Below are positions 24,268 through 37,506 of a DNA stretch of 64,000 nucleotides, in pieces. Under the pieces are notes generated by a model that made no database searches, had not been told where the DNA came from, and saw only the letters and a list, made by a program, of their open reading frames with translations. The position numbers and the translations under genes were made by a program. The first letter of the stretch is position 1. Every line of letters begins with the position of its first letter. Source of the stretch: Odontesthes bonariensis (taxonomy: Eukaryota > Chordata > Actinopteri > Atheriniformes > Atherinopsidae); assembly GCF_027942865.1 (NCBI RefSeq), contig NC_134517.1, forward strand, positions 14,858,275 through 14,922,274, written 5' to 3'.

Positions 24268-24865
24268 CTCTTCTCAAGTTACCACAGATGCTCCCCATTG
24301 GACATAAGACCCGGTAAACGGATGAACACCGAATGTGGTTGGCGCTTTCTGCTCAGGGATGGAGGTTGCGTTTTCATCCGAGGCTCACTCCTCACTCCTA
24401 ATCTAAGCCAGAATATGACATTTGAAAGGATGCTCCTTGCTGTAAAGGGGTTGTCTCCCCCTACACTATATGCCTAAAAAGTACATCTGTGCCCCTTTAG
24501 AAGACAGCTTAATTGGCTCATTTTCATCTTAATGGGATGAAATGGGGGGGGGGGGGGGAAACTTCATTAAACCAAGAAGTGCAATTTCAATATCAAATTT
24601 GATTTAGCTCACAATGCAATGATTATGTGCAAATATCCCCATTGTCATTACAATTGTATGAGAAAATGAAAAAAATCTGCAATGTAAAATGACAGGTCTT
24701 CTTTTTTTCAAATCATATAGTGGTCGTAAATAAAACAACAGGTTTTCATGTAACAACAGGTTTCTATTTAGGAGCAACTCTTACACTAACCCACCAGAAA
24801 TATAATCTAAAATGATTTAATTTACATTAAAGTTCCTGGTTGGAATCTTGGTTGTTTTCTCTGTG

Positions 24866-25115
24866 CATGCATGGGTTCCTCTGGGTACTCCAGTTTCCTC
24901 TCACAGCCGAAAAACTTGTGCATTTGGTTAATCAGTGATCTTTCCTCCACCCTAGGAGTGACTATGAGCTTGCATGGTCGGTGTCTGTTGGCCCTATGAT
25001 GGACTGCCTTCCCGTCCAGGATGCACCTCGCCTCTCGCCTGATATCAACTAGGATTGGCTCCAGGCCCCCCGCGACTGAGTAGGATGAAACGGGTACAGA
25101 AAATGGATGGCTTGC
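24866..25115 (+). repeat. GGAT-tailed fish interspersed repeat, copy 1
   Basis: Text of the type 'gggttcctctgggtactcc ... gtccagg ... aaaatggatgg' is the common ray-finned-fish dispersed repeat ending in GGAT units. Other shorter copies in this window are at 51385-51465, 58798-58923 and 63640-63790. Bases 25120-25300 look like another fish dispersed repeat ('cttgcacaaggaacaaggtcaacacgtgacct'). Confidence 0.6.
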
Positions 25116-25674
25116 ATTCATTTAGCATATACCTTCAACTAATAGCACTCACAAGTTGGAAACGCATATGGGGTTGAACATCTTGCACAAGGAACAAGGT
25201 CAACACGTGACCTGGGGAAGCTGTGGTTTGAGCCCTGACCTGACGATGGACAGCTGATCACTGTACTTCCTGAACAGCAGCTGCTCAAGAATAATCCTGT
25301 CAAAATGACAACAGGTAAAAAAAAACAAAAAAAACAAAAACACCAAAAACATATGCAAAATGTTTAAAATAAATGCATGGTTTATTATAGGAATAGCCAA
25401 AGATGGTTATTCACAAAAACTGCTTATAATTAGCTGGCTCTTTATTCAGGGTGAAAATCCACAGGTTAAACATGGAGGGTCCTGCCACAGGCAGTAAGAA
25501 GTGACTTACTGTAGTCTTTTGATTTATGATGCGAGCTGTGCAGCCGTTTGCTCTGTTCAGTCGGGGATCATTCTGCCACATTTTCCCAGTGTTTAAACCC
25601 AAGGTTAAAAAAATATTCAACCCTTTGAAGACAACATGTGTTAATATCCCTCTTTAAAGTGCATTCTTGCACAT

Positions 25675-25680
25675 TTTATT
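25675..25680 (-). terminator. cdc16 poly(A) signal
   Basis: AATAAA on the minus strand about 215 bases past the cdc16 stop codon. Confidence 0.55.
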
Positions 25681-25895
25681 ATGCATACAGTAGGTGCTGT
25701 ACCACAAATTGTTCTAAACGTTCACAACTGCATCGTCTATGTTTTGTCACTTTTAAGACCACCATGTAATGCACAACGGGGAGAATCCACATGGTGGAGG
25801 ATTGGCTGCTAAAGTTTGGTGTTTTCATTCTTGGGCTTGGACGTGCACATATGACAACCTCACTAAAAAGAGTTCCATCTCCTGACAGGATGACA

Positions 25896-28800
25896 TCACG
25901 TGCTGGTGTCTGATAAGGTGTCTAACATCATGTCGTTCTCGAACATGTCACACTCCAGAGTTAACGAGAGCCGAAGAGGTGTCTCCAGCATCATCTTGTC
26001 CTGACTGGAGACTGGTGTTTCCAATGAAGCCACGTTCGCCTCTTCCGGCCTGGGCGTAGCCAGAATTTCTGCCGACTCCGACGTGTTCAACATCTTCATC
26101 AGTGCTGGAGTATTCAAGCTGCCTCGCACCTTGTCATTGAGGTCCGTACCTTCACGGAAAACAAATAACACCACATTTCTGCAACGACCAGACGACTATC
26201 ATTTTATACACTTAAAATGTTGAGAATCTTTGCCCCAGTTCTGGCTGAAGTTAAAATAAATAAATGTAGATTTAGCTGCTATATTTTGTAAGGGTTTTGC
26301 CACAAAGAATTCTGTTGCTACTCAAAGCTCTGTGCTTTACAACACTAGGGCAGCACTAGGGCTGGGTTAAAAAAACAACAAACAAACAAAAAAAGATTTT
26401 CTAATTCACATTATTTTCATTTGAGAAAGCCAATTTATAAAATCCCTGAATAGATTTTTATTGTATGTCATTTTCAGCATCATCTACGTAAGCAACCTTA
26501 AAGGTGGGGTAGGGGATCTTTTTCTGGAACATTTTTTTACATATTGCTTGAAATACTCTTCACACCCCCATTGCAACCAATTAATTAAAAGTTTTGACAC
26601 AAATATGAAAAGTTTTAGTGGCCTCTAGAACGTACAATCTAGGAAAAACAGTATCCAATCATACTGAACGGACCGTTCACAATGATTGGATACTGATGCC
26701 GTCAATCAAACTGCAATCTGCTCCTCCCTCCCCCTCATTCCCCCTGTGTGCGTACCCTGCTCCGTGAACGAATTACGCGTCCAGAAGCTTGGCAGGAAGC
26801 TAAACTAGAGCCAGCTTGGCTAGCACCGAGCATTATTAAACGTATAGTTAGCATATACTAAATACTAAATACGGCAACGATTGATGCTTGCTGTCAGAAC
26901 AGCGCGTGCCTTCGGGGGGAAAGTGAAGAAAAGGGTTGGGACTTTTGACCTGTGTATTTTCAAAATGCAGCTTCGCTGGACTCAAAATCCAGGATCTCCT
27001 ACCCTACCTTTAAGGAATTGAGCAACGCAATTTATACATGTGTCTGTTAGAGCCTGCAATGTCTGTGAGGAGAGAGAAAACATGACAGAAACACCATCAT
27101 TCCTTGAGGTAGATGTGTGGCAGCATTTAAACCCCGAGAAACAAAAGTAAAGCAAAATTTGAAATAATTTCTTGATTAACCAAAAAGCTTCTTATTCATT
27201 CACTTTTTGCAGTTACTTTTGTGAAAATCTCCCTTCCAGGCAAGCCAAATTTGTACTGAGACAGAACTTTGGAAATTGGTATGAAATTGAAAATCGAACG
27301 GAATCACAACCTTTCGAATTGAAGTAGCGATTTCCAGCCCCATGAAGCATGCAGAGCACTCTTTTCCTTCCTATAGTAAGCCATAGTAAAGAATACAGAT
27401 TTCTGAACTTTTCCAAGATAAAACCAACCTATATAGGCATCCGTGTCACCAATGTACATTTCAATACAGTGACCAAGCATTGTCACAGAGAAAGTGTCGT
27501 CCCTTTTCAGTCCAAGCGCCTGCCACAGATAGAAAAGAACAAAAACACAACATTAAGTATACTGGCATTGAAAATCAGCCAAATCACAGGCAATCATCCA
27601 TAAAAAAAAAAATACAGTTCAGCCAAAATAATCAAGCTCTGCATCACTAAAAGCATTAAAGTACTTTTTATACTTATAGAAATATACATATTTCTATAAG
27701 TATTGTGCCTAGTAATTTTTGTCTTATGACTGAAAGCTGGCTGGACGACAAATTGCAGGGCTCTAGACTAACTTTTTGCACTGGTGCGCCCAACTTTTTT
27801 TTCTTAGGTGCACCAGCACAAAAGTTAGGTGCACCCAAATTTTCAAACGCATTGCATTTAACACTGCAGTTTTACAGGTTTACTTTTTTTTTATTTTTAT
27901 GTTTTTTATTTTATAAAATCGCTGTCCATATAGGCAATTTTGACTTGTAAACGATCAACTAGCAATCTGGTCAAAATAAAGTTCTTTATTTGAACCACAA
28001 TTCTACAAACTTACTGAAAAAGTGTTGGTGCTTAAAGTGCTTCACTGGCCTGAAATTTAAACTTAAAACATCTCAAGATAAATTAAATAAAAAGAAAATC
28101 TAAATTAAAATTGCAAGTGTTTTAAGGGCTTCAAACTGAACATCTCATGGCTCAATGTCTTATGGACTATCCTCCATTGCAGTCACAGTCCCCTCGGATG
28201 GCCAACTCCTGTAGTTGGGTTAAATATATATATCAGTGTATTCACCGGTCTTCCTCTCCTCAAGATACGGCCGTACACAATGACGCGTTCCTGAACGATC
28301 AGGAATGCCATGTACTCACTGTTCGCAATTAGCACAGACGCCTTTTTTTTTTTTTTTCAATGTATCTGCGATGACTCCTATAAATTGCGCGCATGCGACA
28401 TCATTGCTGTACGTCGGGTTTACGTACAAGCTATTTTTCTTCTGAAGAATTATTTCCGACTTGAACTTAGTGAAGGGAACTTTTGCAATATGGTCGGCAA
28501 CGTTAAACTTGATTATCATCTGGGCCTCGTCCGATGATCTGTTTGCTGCTGCCTGCCGCTGAAAGGCAGCGGGGAGAGGGGACACTGAGCAGGTAATGCG
28601 TTTCATAGATGCGTTTTGCTTTTTCAGCGTTTCAATTCGAACCAGTCACAAATTCACTATTGCCACACTTTACAGTAAATGCAGTGCATTATATTATCGG
28701 CTTTACTGCATCTTAGCCAGGGAAACTGGTCAAGCCACTCTCTTGGAAATGTATACACTTTACCCCTTTTAATTTCAGTTGGTTCTGGCTCGGAGTCGAT

Positions 28801-31800
28801 CGTATGTGGCTCATTATCTGATGCTAGCTCCGGACCAGGGCCTGACATAACGTGGGAGGTTGATGGCTCCGTGTCAGAGCATTGGTTGTGGTTATTTTCG
28901 GACGTATCAGGCCTTAACTTAACCAAAAAGTTGTCAATCGTTCTTTTCATCTTATCACCCGCGGCTACATCCACTGTTCATCTGACGAGCCGAGGTTCAT
29001 CACCTCTCTGTCTGACTACAGCACGCACGTGTTCAAACGTACACGGGCCAATCAGAGGCGGGTCCCGCCCTGCACTATCTCTGATTGGTTTAGACCACGA
29101 TATGGGTCTAATGTGTGTCTGTTGTTGAACCACAGGGAGACTTTCAGAGTCGCGTAGACTTTTTTTTTTCCTCGAACGGGTGGTTGCACCTGTGAAACCT
29201 CAGATTTTTTTTTAGTCGCACCATTTAGAAAATAGGTTGCACGTGCGACCAAATTCGTAACACTCTAGAGCCCTGAGTTGCCATCACGAATGCCTTGTTC
29301 ACAACAAACTGCTGCAGTTTCTATAAACATGGCTACTCCCATTCCTCTCAGAAAAGCCATCTGCTCTCTACTCCACAAGTGACCCAACACAAATGATGAC
29401 AGAAAACAAAACCATTTAAAGGGGAAGTTAGTGCTGCAGAACATCCCCTTTAATACCGAAGGAAGCTGAGCAATACAACCCCCTGTAAAACTCACCGTGT
29501 GAAAGTAGTCAATAGCGCTTTCAAAGTCCCCCATGAGGGTGTGCACATATCCTATGGCAGCGTAGGTAGAGGCATGCTGGGGGATCAACACCAGTGCTTG
29601 ACGGTGGTACTCCAGAGCCTGGTCATACTTTCTACAAAAATTAAACATGACAATATACAAAGCTGTTACTCGTAGATTCAACTAAATGTAATGAGCGGCT
29701 TTCAGGAATGTGGCAAAATACATCTCATTGAGAATTCAAAGAATACTAAATGGCTAACTTTTCCATTCATGTTTATTGATGGAACAAAATGTCCACAGTC
29801 TCTCAATACACACAGTAGAGTATCAGAGTACGAGTATGCAGAGGAGATGTGCACATTTCGAAGCCCTGTTCTGTGCATACTCCATACTTAAAAATGCATC
29901 TCCTGGTTTTTACTTTAGTGCAACTATTATTGCTATTGCTTTGGAAAAGTTTGGTCTTTCTGTTAATCTTGAAAGTCTGGGGTTTGCAGAATGAATTGGC
30001 TGTCAGATCCTGATGCATCTATTCTTGTCCGATACTTGAACTGATGAAACTTGTGCGTCTGGTTTTGTGCACTCTTCACAAACCACAGACTCCAACATAG
30101 TATAAATTAAATAAACAATCTTTGCAACAATCTGAGGCAATCTGCCTTAAAGAAGACAATACAGGTCCCACACTTAAAAAATACATCATGTGTCAACTCA
30201 AAGATAATGAAAGCCTTGTTGTTCACAAGCACAAGGATTTCCTGACACTGACAAAATAACAAGTTTGCTCTCCATACTAATAACTAATAACTATACTAAT
30301 AACTTTGTCATTAAGATTGCAGATAGATGCTACAGCACATCATTCTCCAATTATTATTTTCAGAGGAATATGCCCACAACACGGTTGCATAATGGCACAA
30401 TGTCCTGAGGACCATGTTCGGTGGTGGTTGAACACAAAAAGGGAGAGCTGCAAATACATTCACATCCCGTCTTTATTCAAACAGATAACTGCACAGTACA
30501 GTTGGTTCCATACTTACTTTAGTTTCCGACACACGTGTCCCAAGTTGTTCAGCAAAGGCTCCCACTTGTCCACAGTAACCTTGATAGACAGCGAAAAGTA
30601 ATAAAAGCAAAAAGTATACGTTAGTAATACATATGGAGACCCGGTCACGTCTTAAAGACATGCACCACAATAATTCTACTACTGATAGAAATTAGCTGTC
30701 ACCTCATTCCCTATGGCTTTAATCTTCTCCATCGCATCAAGAAATAACCTTTCTGCTGTCTTCCAGCTGTAACAGTCGAGGAGAGGAGAAATCCATTTTG
30801 CAGTTGTACGAGGATGCATGAGTTATTTAAATACAAAATGTATGTAAATGTTCCTGTCAGTTGTGCATCTGACCGGGATCTGATCTGATCTGTCAATTAC
30901 TAAAGATACTGTGATTTCACAGCTTAACATTGGTGGCCATTTAAAAAAAAAAACAACAACAACAAAGCCTGTGAAAACCAACATTCCCAAATACCACTGC
31001 GACATACCAACATCCATTTATGCTGCCTGTAACATTTATGGCACCGATATCCTATTAGAGCACTGTTATTGTGTTTTCCGCTATATACTCACTCTCCATT
31101 TTGAAATGCAACCACTGCCACCTCATGTATGACGAATGGGTCCTCTGGAGCGATACTAAGAGCCTGGCTGAAAAAACGTTCTGCCAGCTTGGAATTGTTG
31201 GTTAGACCGTACTCCAGTCCAATGTAGAGCATGGGTAAGTGACACCTAAAGCAAGAAGAACAAGTCATGTATAAAACAATCGCGTCCATCTGTTTTTCCA
31301 GGTTTTTTTTTTTGTTTTATTAATTTGTTAAAACTAGGCTTATTTACCAATAATCTTCCTCACTTCCTGGCTCAATTGTAACTTATTAGAGGCGGTTCGC
31401 TAACAGACAAACTTTGCTTGACTATACCTCCATTTATTGTATTAGATAATGACCTTTACCAAGTACAGCTCTAAAAACAGACATATCTACATTGTACAGG
31501 TGTGGAACTGAGCACTGAAGGATACCTCAGTCCTTTACCCACCCTTTCATCAGCTGCGCAGCAGTGAAGTAGGCAGCCATGGCTTGGTCATGCTCACTCT
31601 CCACTGCAAATGAGTGACCATAGGCTATCCATGCAGGACCATAAGTTCTCTCCAGGGTGGTAGCTTTGCTACAGGAAATGTACAATAAACAGAGTTAATG
31701 CTAAATGTAAACCCCAAGTAAGGTGGCAACACACAGGATGTAGTTCCTTTTGAATGTGCAAACACATACCTAAGGTATCGCCGCGCGTGTTCATTTTTGT

Positions 31801-33560
31801 GACCAACCATGAGATAGTAGCACCCAACAGCAAACCAGGATACCTGGTAAAAAGTTTTGTTTGTATAAAAAATTTTTTTTTTAAAAAAAGGGGGGAAAAA
31901 AAGCAAACACTAAAATTCTGCTAAAAATGAATAAACAAGATAAAAGGTTAGGGGAAAAAACTTACCGGGTTGTTGGGATACAAGTCTACAAGTTTGTGTG
32001 AGAGGTAAAACAACTCTGCAAGGAAAAAAAACATTTTTTTTTTTTAGAAATACAAATAAATATATATTTATTTCTACATGAAAGAATCAGCCGTGAGTAA
32101 ATATGTTTACCATTTGCTTTTCCAAGCTCAACCAAAGTTCCTATATGAACTGGTAAACAGTTGGCATGAAAGGGGTCTTTCACCATCACCCTGAAAAACA
32201 AATAGCATCTCTTTTATGCCCAAAAACCCACACCGCAACTTCCTGATTGGAATAATATGCAAGAAACGTCTTATTTTTACTCTTCCTTCCACCCCCCCCA
32301 GAAAGGACATAACCAAAGTTAATGAAAATCTGCATTTTGTCAATGGGGAACTGTGTAAAACATCAAAGTTGAAACAAAAATAATGCAATTCGCATGGTGG
32401 AGAGCCGCATTCACCATTGGTTGATTTTAAATGTATAAGTACAAGCTGTTCATAAGGAAACGCTTAGTCTGAAGATCAATAAGAACTCAATGTGGCAAAG
32501 AAAAACAGATTACAAAGTGAAGAAGCGATTAGTCTTTTAATTTTCTCTACAGCTCCTCTCTTTATTTGTAGCTAATTAATTCCCCAAATACAAAAACAGA
32601 AGAAAAAGATGGAAACTGTGGACACCTACATTGATGTGAGTTTGTAGCACATCTTGAAATCACAATTATAATAATGCCTCTCAGCAAGAGACACCACAAC
32701 ATCCAAGTTGTCCTGAAGACCATTGACCATCTCTGGCACCACCAAGTCACTGGGCTTGTTATACTGTAAAGGGATAGAAGGAGAAAGTATATCTGTCTTA
32801 ATGCATGTCTCTGAAAGGTAAATGAAAAGGCTTTAATGTGAGCAGGTGGGAAACCATATAAAACGCCCCGCAAAAGACCTATGAAAAGGTGACCGTAATA
32901 TCCATGGTAAGCAACGGAATTACAGCATACGCGCATCACAATATCTGTAAACACATCAATTTGACTATTTTTCTGACAACAGAACACGGGGACAAAATGG
33001 ATATGCAAGTCCGGGTGCCAATGTGGGTGTCCTGCAACCCCAAGACAAGAAAACACAAAGGAGGCCTGAACTGAGCAGCTCGTACCACGTTCAACTTTAA
33101 GCGGTCTCCTTGGTTCCCTAACACTTTCATGTTTTTTAATTAAAAGAAGAATAAATAAGTAAACACATTTTTTCCCTCCCCGTTTAAATATGTAATATAT
33201 TGCCTTTTACTATTTAAACATAGAAGTTATACATTCATTTGCAAAGCATTACATTCTGCCTTTTAATTCCATTTGACAGAAGTCCAGAAGTGTTGTGCAC
33301 AGACAACATTCATGGAGAGAGAAATCCATTTCAGATTTTGGCCCTCTTGGAAGATTTGTTGAAAAATTACCATTGAAAAAAATGTAAAGCTTTATGTAGA
33401 GCCCTCTACCTTCTTTAATTTATTCTCAAATAGGAAGTGTAACAGCTCCTCCTCTTCCTCGGTGCACTGCTGACTCAGAGGAAGCGAGTCAAGGAAATCT
33501 TTTTCTGTCAAAGAAAGAAAATTAAGTTTCATACAGACATTACCAAAAATAAATGGTCAT

Positions 33561-33615
<55 letters not shown>

Positions 33616-36436
33616 CCCCGACTGGGGGAGGAATAAAGTATTTTTCTATTCTATACATACATATATAGATATAAACACATCTATATATGTATAACAAATA
33701 AAAAGATTAACCCACATCATGTCTAGATTTCAGCCTCACCTTCCTGTGCGGTCAACATGTGGTGAGACGTTAAAAGGTCAAAGGCTTCAAAGCAGTACAC
33801 ATCTAGTTTCAAGGCCTCTTTGTAGCTGGAGGTGGCCAGTGGCCTGTTGTCCATGGCATCATAGATTTTACCCCGCAGGAGGCAGATGGAGCTGCTGATC
33901 TGAAATATTTCAGAGAGAAAAAAATGAGAACGGAGATATTCATTTTGTATTAATTACCCAGATATTGATGTAGTGTTAATACCCTACACACAAAAAACAA
34001 GAACTGAAACACGGTTAATCCCACAAGCATTGGCCACAAGAGCACAGCAGTCTGCCAGACTGACCCAATGCTATCAATGACAACACCAACATATTTCTAT
34101 GTCTGCTCAAGCTTACAGAGGCAGGGGACATATCCCAGTCTTTTGTTGACTCTGTTCCGTTGTCCTCCTTTCCACTTTTGTCCAACACTTTCTTATTATC
34201 TGACTCCTCTGCATCCAGGATATCCAAGGCCTGCTGGAACTCTTTGGCAGCATACTAGAAAAAATAAATAAATAATAAAAAATAAAAAAAGATAAACAAA
34301 TGATCTAAGGCATTAACATCTGACAAGTTGGTCTAGATACTGATCTGTAATAATAATAGTGTAGGGGAGAACTTAGAACTGGTGTTATAGATTTTCTATT
34401 TACTTACATGGCACCTAGCAGCAAGATACTGACAAGCTCCATACAACTGTGGCAGAAAACACAAGAATTGTTTCAGAAAGACAAAAGTGAGAATAAGCGG
34501 CTAAACTGTCTGTGACAGTTTTAACTTTGATTTTAATTCATGACACAAACGTTGTGTAATCTTTAACCCATCGATTGTGTTATGAATGGAAGCCTCATCG
34601 CTCTCACATTTAAAAAAAAAAAGTACAACCCACCTTGTCAAGTTTTCGTGAACGTAGGGCGTGCGAGGCTCTGTGGTATTGTGAGGTTAGGTAAAGGCAC
34701 TGAGCTAGCCAGTAGATATCCTGGGGATCCTCTGTATACCAAACAAATAGGGCAGGTTATCCAGTTATGACCATATGATGTCGTTGTTGAGAGGTTTTTA
34801 TGATACTTCTGTCATTAGAAAGCTACTGCTTTATTAGCCATCCCTGCTACCTTCTTTTCAGTGGTGATGAACCACGACAACAATAACAGAGCACAAACAC
34901 CAAAAGTCTTCAGTGAAAAACACTATGGTCTTCCCGTGCAACAAAGTAAGTTTAACATACAAAGTATATTTCCAGTAATGACCTCAGTTTCACTTTTACA
35001 ATCAAGATCATTCCCAGTGTGTGGAAACCCAACTTTTGCTATAGACGTGTTCACCTAAAAGGGGCTGTGTGGCCAGCACCAGATGTTTGACAGCAAACAC
35101 GAACCTAAAGCTTTAATATTTCTCAAATGAAGAACAAACTAGTATTGTAACCAAGCACGAGGATTTGAAGTTACAGTGTGGACTGAAAGCAACACAGTTT
35201 TTTGGAAAATGTTGCACACAAGTGAAGATATAAACTTCATAATATAACTATCAAGGAACAAGCATCAGTATATAATAGGTGCACAGCGTTGTTTAAGTTA
35301 AAACCCTAGTAGTGTTCAGTGGGATTGGGAGCATGTAAAGAACAAATATAGAATTAAAAAAATAAAAAACAGGTGAGCTGATTTGCAAATACAGAGGTGC
35401 ATTTTTTGGGGGGAATATTTGACTTACTGTACGTCAAGAAAATGTATTGAATTAAGTTATTGATTCAGTGATTTTATAAAAACAATCTTAAAAATAATAA
35501 TCTCACTATTTCTATCAAAAATCAAAGTGCACAGAAATTTTGCAAAGCCAATTGGAGAAAGAAAGTCTGAAATTGGTACCCGAATGTAAGAAAACGGGAA
35601 TCCTTTTAAAGTCTATTTCCAGCGATTTTGATAGGAAGAAAGAAAAAAAGAGCAAAAACAACTTGCAGTTTTTATAGAGCCAACAAGAACAAAGCTTCAA
35701 AGCTTGAGGCTGTTACAGATGTGCAGTCCCTCTGTTAAGTTGTGTACATAGATGATCGTTGGGGAAAACCAGAGACACTGCCTAATTCTTTATCTAAAAC
35801 AAAACAAAAGAAGTGGGGGAAAAAAAGCCTAGTACCTATCCACCTGGGTTTCTTAAAAAAATATTTAATTTTTCGTGAGAACCGATTGACCAATCGGTGT
35901 TTTTAAACTCGTCGATGCCTCATTTTGAACATAACGTGCTGCAGGGCAGTTGACATGTTGATTTTGCCGCAATAGACGTTAGGTAGTAAAAGTTGATGGT
36001 ACCTCGCTGAGCTTCAAAATCTACATGGTAGTACACGTACGCGACCCAAGCACCCCAACTTTAACTTTACATGTAGAACTGACAGGCACAGTAACATTTC
36101 GCTGTTTTATCGACTGGTCATAAATAACACTCTCGTCATTTACTCACCATGAGAAAGGGATGCTATCTTGTCGGCCCAAAACAGAGCACTTTGATATTGT
36201 TGCTGTTAACAGAGACACAATGGTAGGGTCAGACAAATCCAAATTCACAGTTTTTAGTTTGATTCCTTGGTTACATAGCCAATATGATGCAAGGGTGACG
36301 TACTGTAAAGGTTTGTTACAACTATATTTGCTGGAAAGCTAGCATTAGCTAGCAACAGAGAAACTAACAAAGACGCCAGTATGCTTACCTGGTCAATGTA
36401 CTGCCTTACTCGCTTTCTAAGTCTATCGAGATTCAT
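25896..36436 (-). CDS. cdc16: CDC16 / APC6, anaphase-promoting complex TPR subunit (18 exons)
   Basis: Exons: 36436-36389, 36202-36148, 34731-34634, 34446-34408, 34254-34117, 33899-33740, 33504-33410, 32763-32630, 32190-32111, 32015-31966, 31843-31770, 31668-31543, 31245-31093, 30766-30703, 30579-30518, 29631-29496, 27519-27429, 26149-25896. The frame closes at 618 aa (human 620). The protein starts MNLDRLRKRVRQYIDQ and contains the TPR superhelix: YWLAQCLYLTSQYHRASHAL, KDPFHANCLPVHIGTLVEL, WFAVGCYYLMVGHKNEHARR, LPMLYIGLEYGLTNNSKLAE, EYHRQALVLIPQHASTYAAI, FSVTMLGHCIEMYIGD. The C-terminus is acidic and Thr/Ser-rich (SDTST). CDC16 dimerises and forms part of the TPR lobe of the APC/C ubiquitin ligase. 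All junctions are canonical. Intron 16 carries a 1.5-kb hAT relic and intron 17 a TTAA MITE. Confidence 0.96.
26498..27013. mobile_element. TTAA-flanked MITE B (516 bp)
   Basis: Starts TTAAAGGTGGGGTAGGGGAT and ends with the inverted copy GATCTCCTACCCTACCTTTAA minus its first base; two mismatches in about 21 bases. TTAA stands at both ends. No coding capacity. It lies in cdc16 intron 17. Confidence 0.75.
27756..29275 (-). mobile_element. Internally deleted hAT transposon (1.52 kb)
   Basis: The ends carry the inverted repeat CAGGGCTCTAGA (12 bases exact, then imperfect). The minus strand at 28974-28657 encodes the start of a hAT-type transposase (KIAA1586/ZNF862-like): MKRTIDNFLVKL, an acidic Ser-rich stretch, then FPREWLDQFPWLRC and MHCIYCK, a BED/TTF-like zinc-finger start. 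It stops at a donor site with no following exon, so the catalytic part has been lost. The 8-base target duplication is not convincingly preserved. It lies in cdc16 intron 16. Confidence 0.75.
29416..29453. repeat. 38-bp TTAA-ended inverted repeat
   Basis: TTAAAGGGGA and TCCCCTTTAA enclose 18 bases. It has the same TTAAAG end as the larger MITEs in the window and could be a collapsed remnant; it could also be chance. In cdc16 intron 16, just outside the hAT relic. Confidence 0.4.
33564..33606. repeat. (TA)n microsatellite
   Basis: About 21 TA units in a cdc16 intron, ending at the lone LINE tail. Confidence 0.9.
33609..33656 (+). repeat. Isolated 3' tail of a CR1/L2-group LINE
   Basis: 'tttccccgactgggggaggaa' followed by 'taaagtatttttctattcta' is nearly the same as the 3' end of the LINE piece at 40855-40903. 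Only the last about 50 bases were inserted. It directly follows a (TA)n run at 33564-33606. In cdc16 intron 6/7 region. Confidence 0.65.
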
Positions 36437-36701
36437 TTTGAAGTTTTTAAAGGAAACGTTAGGAACATAAAAAACGTGTCATTCCTTCAGACGAAGGAAG
36501 CTGTGTTCTACAATGTGCGCACAAGCTTGCTAGCTGCGAAAAATCAAATCCGCGGCTTCTCCCTGCAACGAGTGTCCTGCGAAAGTATGTCCTCAGGAAA
36601 CTCGACTCAGGTCTAACGTTCCGCTTTCCCAGTCGTGTTTCGATTTTGAATGATGTCTAGCTTTCATAATTATGAAAACAATCACAATGCATTTTCATCC
36701 C

Positions 36702-36707
36702 TTTATT
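36702..36707 (-). terminator. Poly(A) signal of the unidentified gene
   Basis: AATAAA on the minus strand about 85 bases after the stop at 36791. The remaining 265 bases up to the cdc16 ATG are the cdc16 promoter region. Confidence 0.5.
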
Positions 36708-36790
36708 TGTTCTTTATCCGTTGTTATCAAAGGAACAAATCACAAGTGATAACAGAAGGAAAGGTAACTTTGCTGAAACAACGTGGTAAT

Positions 36791-37490
36791 TCATCCTTCC
36801 TCTGTACTTGAGGTTTCTAGTTTGACAGTGCTTGTTGTATGAGGAGTGCTGGACATTGTGGATGTCTCAGGACTGCAGGACTGTTGAGCAGAAGGAGTTG
36901 CTGTATTTTGACTGTTGACAGATGAAGCAGAATTCTCAGCTGAGATGGATTCCTTTGGTTTAGGTACAAGCTGTGCAGCTGACTCATTGTGTGTCATTGT
37001 TTCTTTTCCGGTTTCATCTCTTCTGTCATTTGTCCCGCTGCTCGCAGACCTGTTTGTGGTTACGCCAGGACTTAGTTTTTGTTTTTTATCACTACCTCCG
37101 CTGATCTTGCTGGGTTTGTCTCGTCCCTGGTAGTGACACATAGAATTGAGTATTTGGATTGTTAAATAATAATATGCATCAGAAAGATACAATACAATTC
37201 AAACATAATGAAATATTCAAGTAAAAATAATAAAAGCATAACACCTTATGTTCTTTTACTTTCCCCCGTGGATAACGTGCAATCCTGTCCATCACCTCAA
37301 CAGTTTTGGCCCAGTCTTCCTGCCATCTTCTTAAATTATAATAATTATTGCAGTGGTGCAGATGAAATAGGGTTATTTCATTCTCCTTTTTAATAAGGAG
37401 CGCCTCATGTTGTCGTTTTTCCTTGGAAGACAAACATATTATCAAAAGCGGTCTCAGCATTTTGTTTAATTCCATTTCAGCCTCTATTAT
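36791..37490 (-). CDS. Unidentified gene, last two exons
   Basis: The terminal exon is 37126-36791 (112 codons with stop) and the preceding exon ends at a donor after 37245, with a likely acceptor at 37490; both are phase 0 and join as VKEHK-GRDKPSK. The penultimate exon reads EALLIKKENEITLFHLHHC and RRWQEDWAKTVEVMDRIAR, a helical pattern with several Trp. The terminal exon is Ser/Thr/Gln-rich and low-complexity (about 110 residues), ending KLETSSTEEG. A minus-strand AATAAA at 36702-36707 lies about 85 bases past the stop, which supports a real 3' end. I do not recognise the family. It ends about 350 bases upstream of the cdc16 ATG in the same orientation; its 5' part is probably the Cys-rich ORF at 37801-37507 or lies further upstream. 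Confidence 0.5.
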
Positions 37491-37506
37491 CTGCAATCTC
37501 ATTGTT

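Noticed and set aside
24112-24477. 121-codon plus-strand ORF
   Set aside because: It is the shadow of the minus-strand exon 24267-24099, which has better start context, splice site and poly(A) support.
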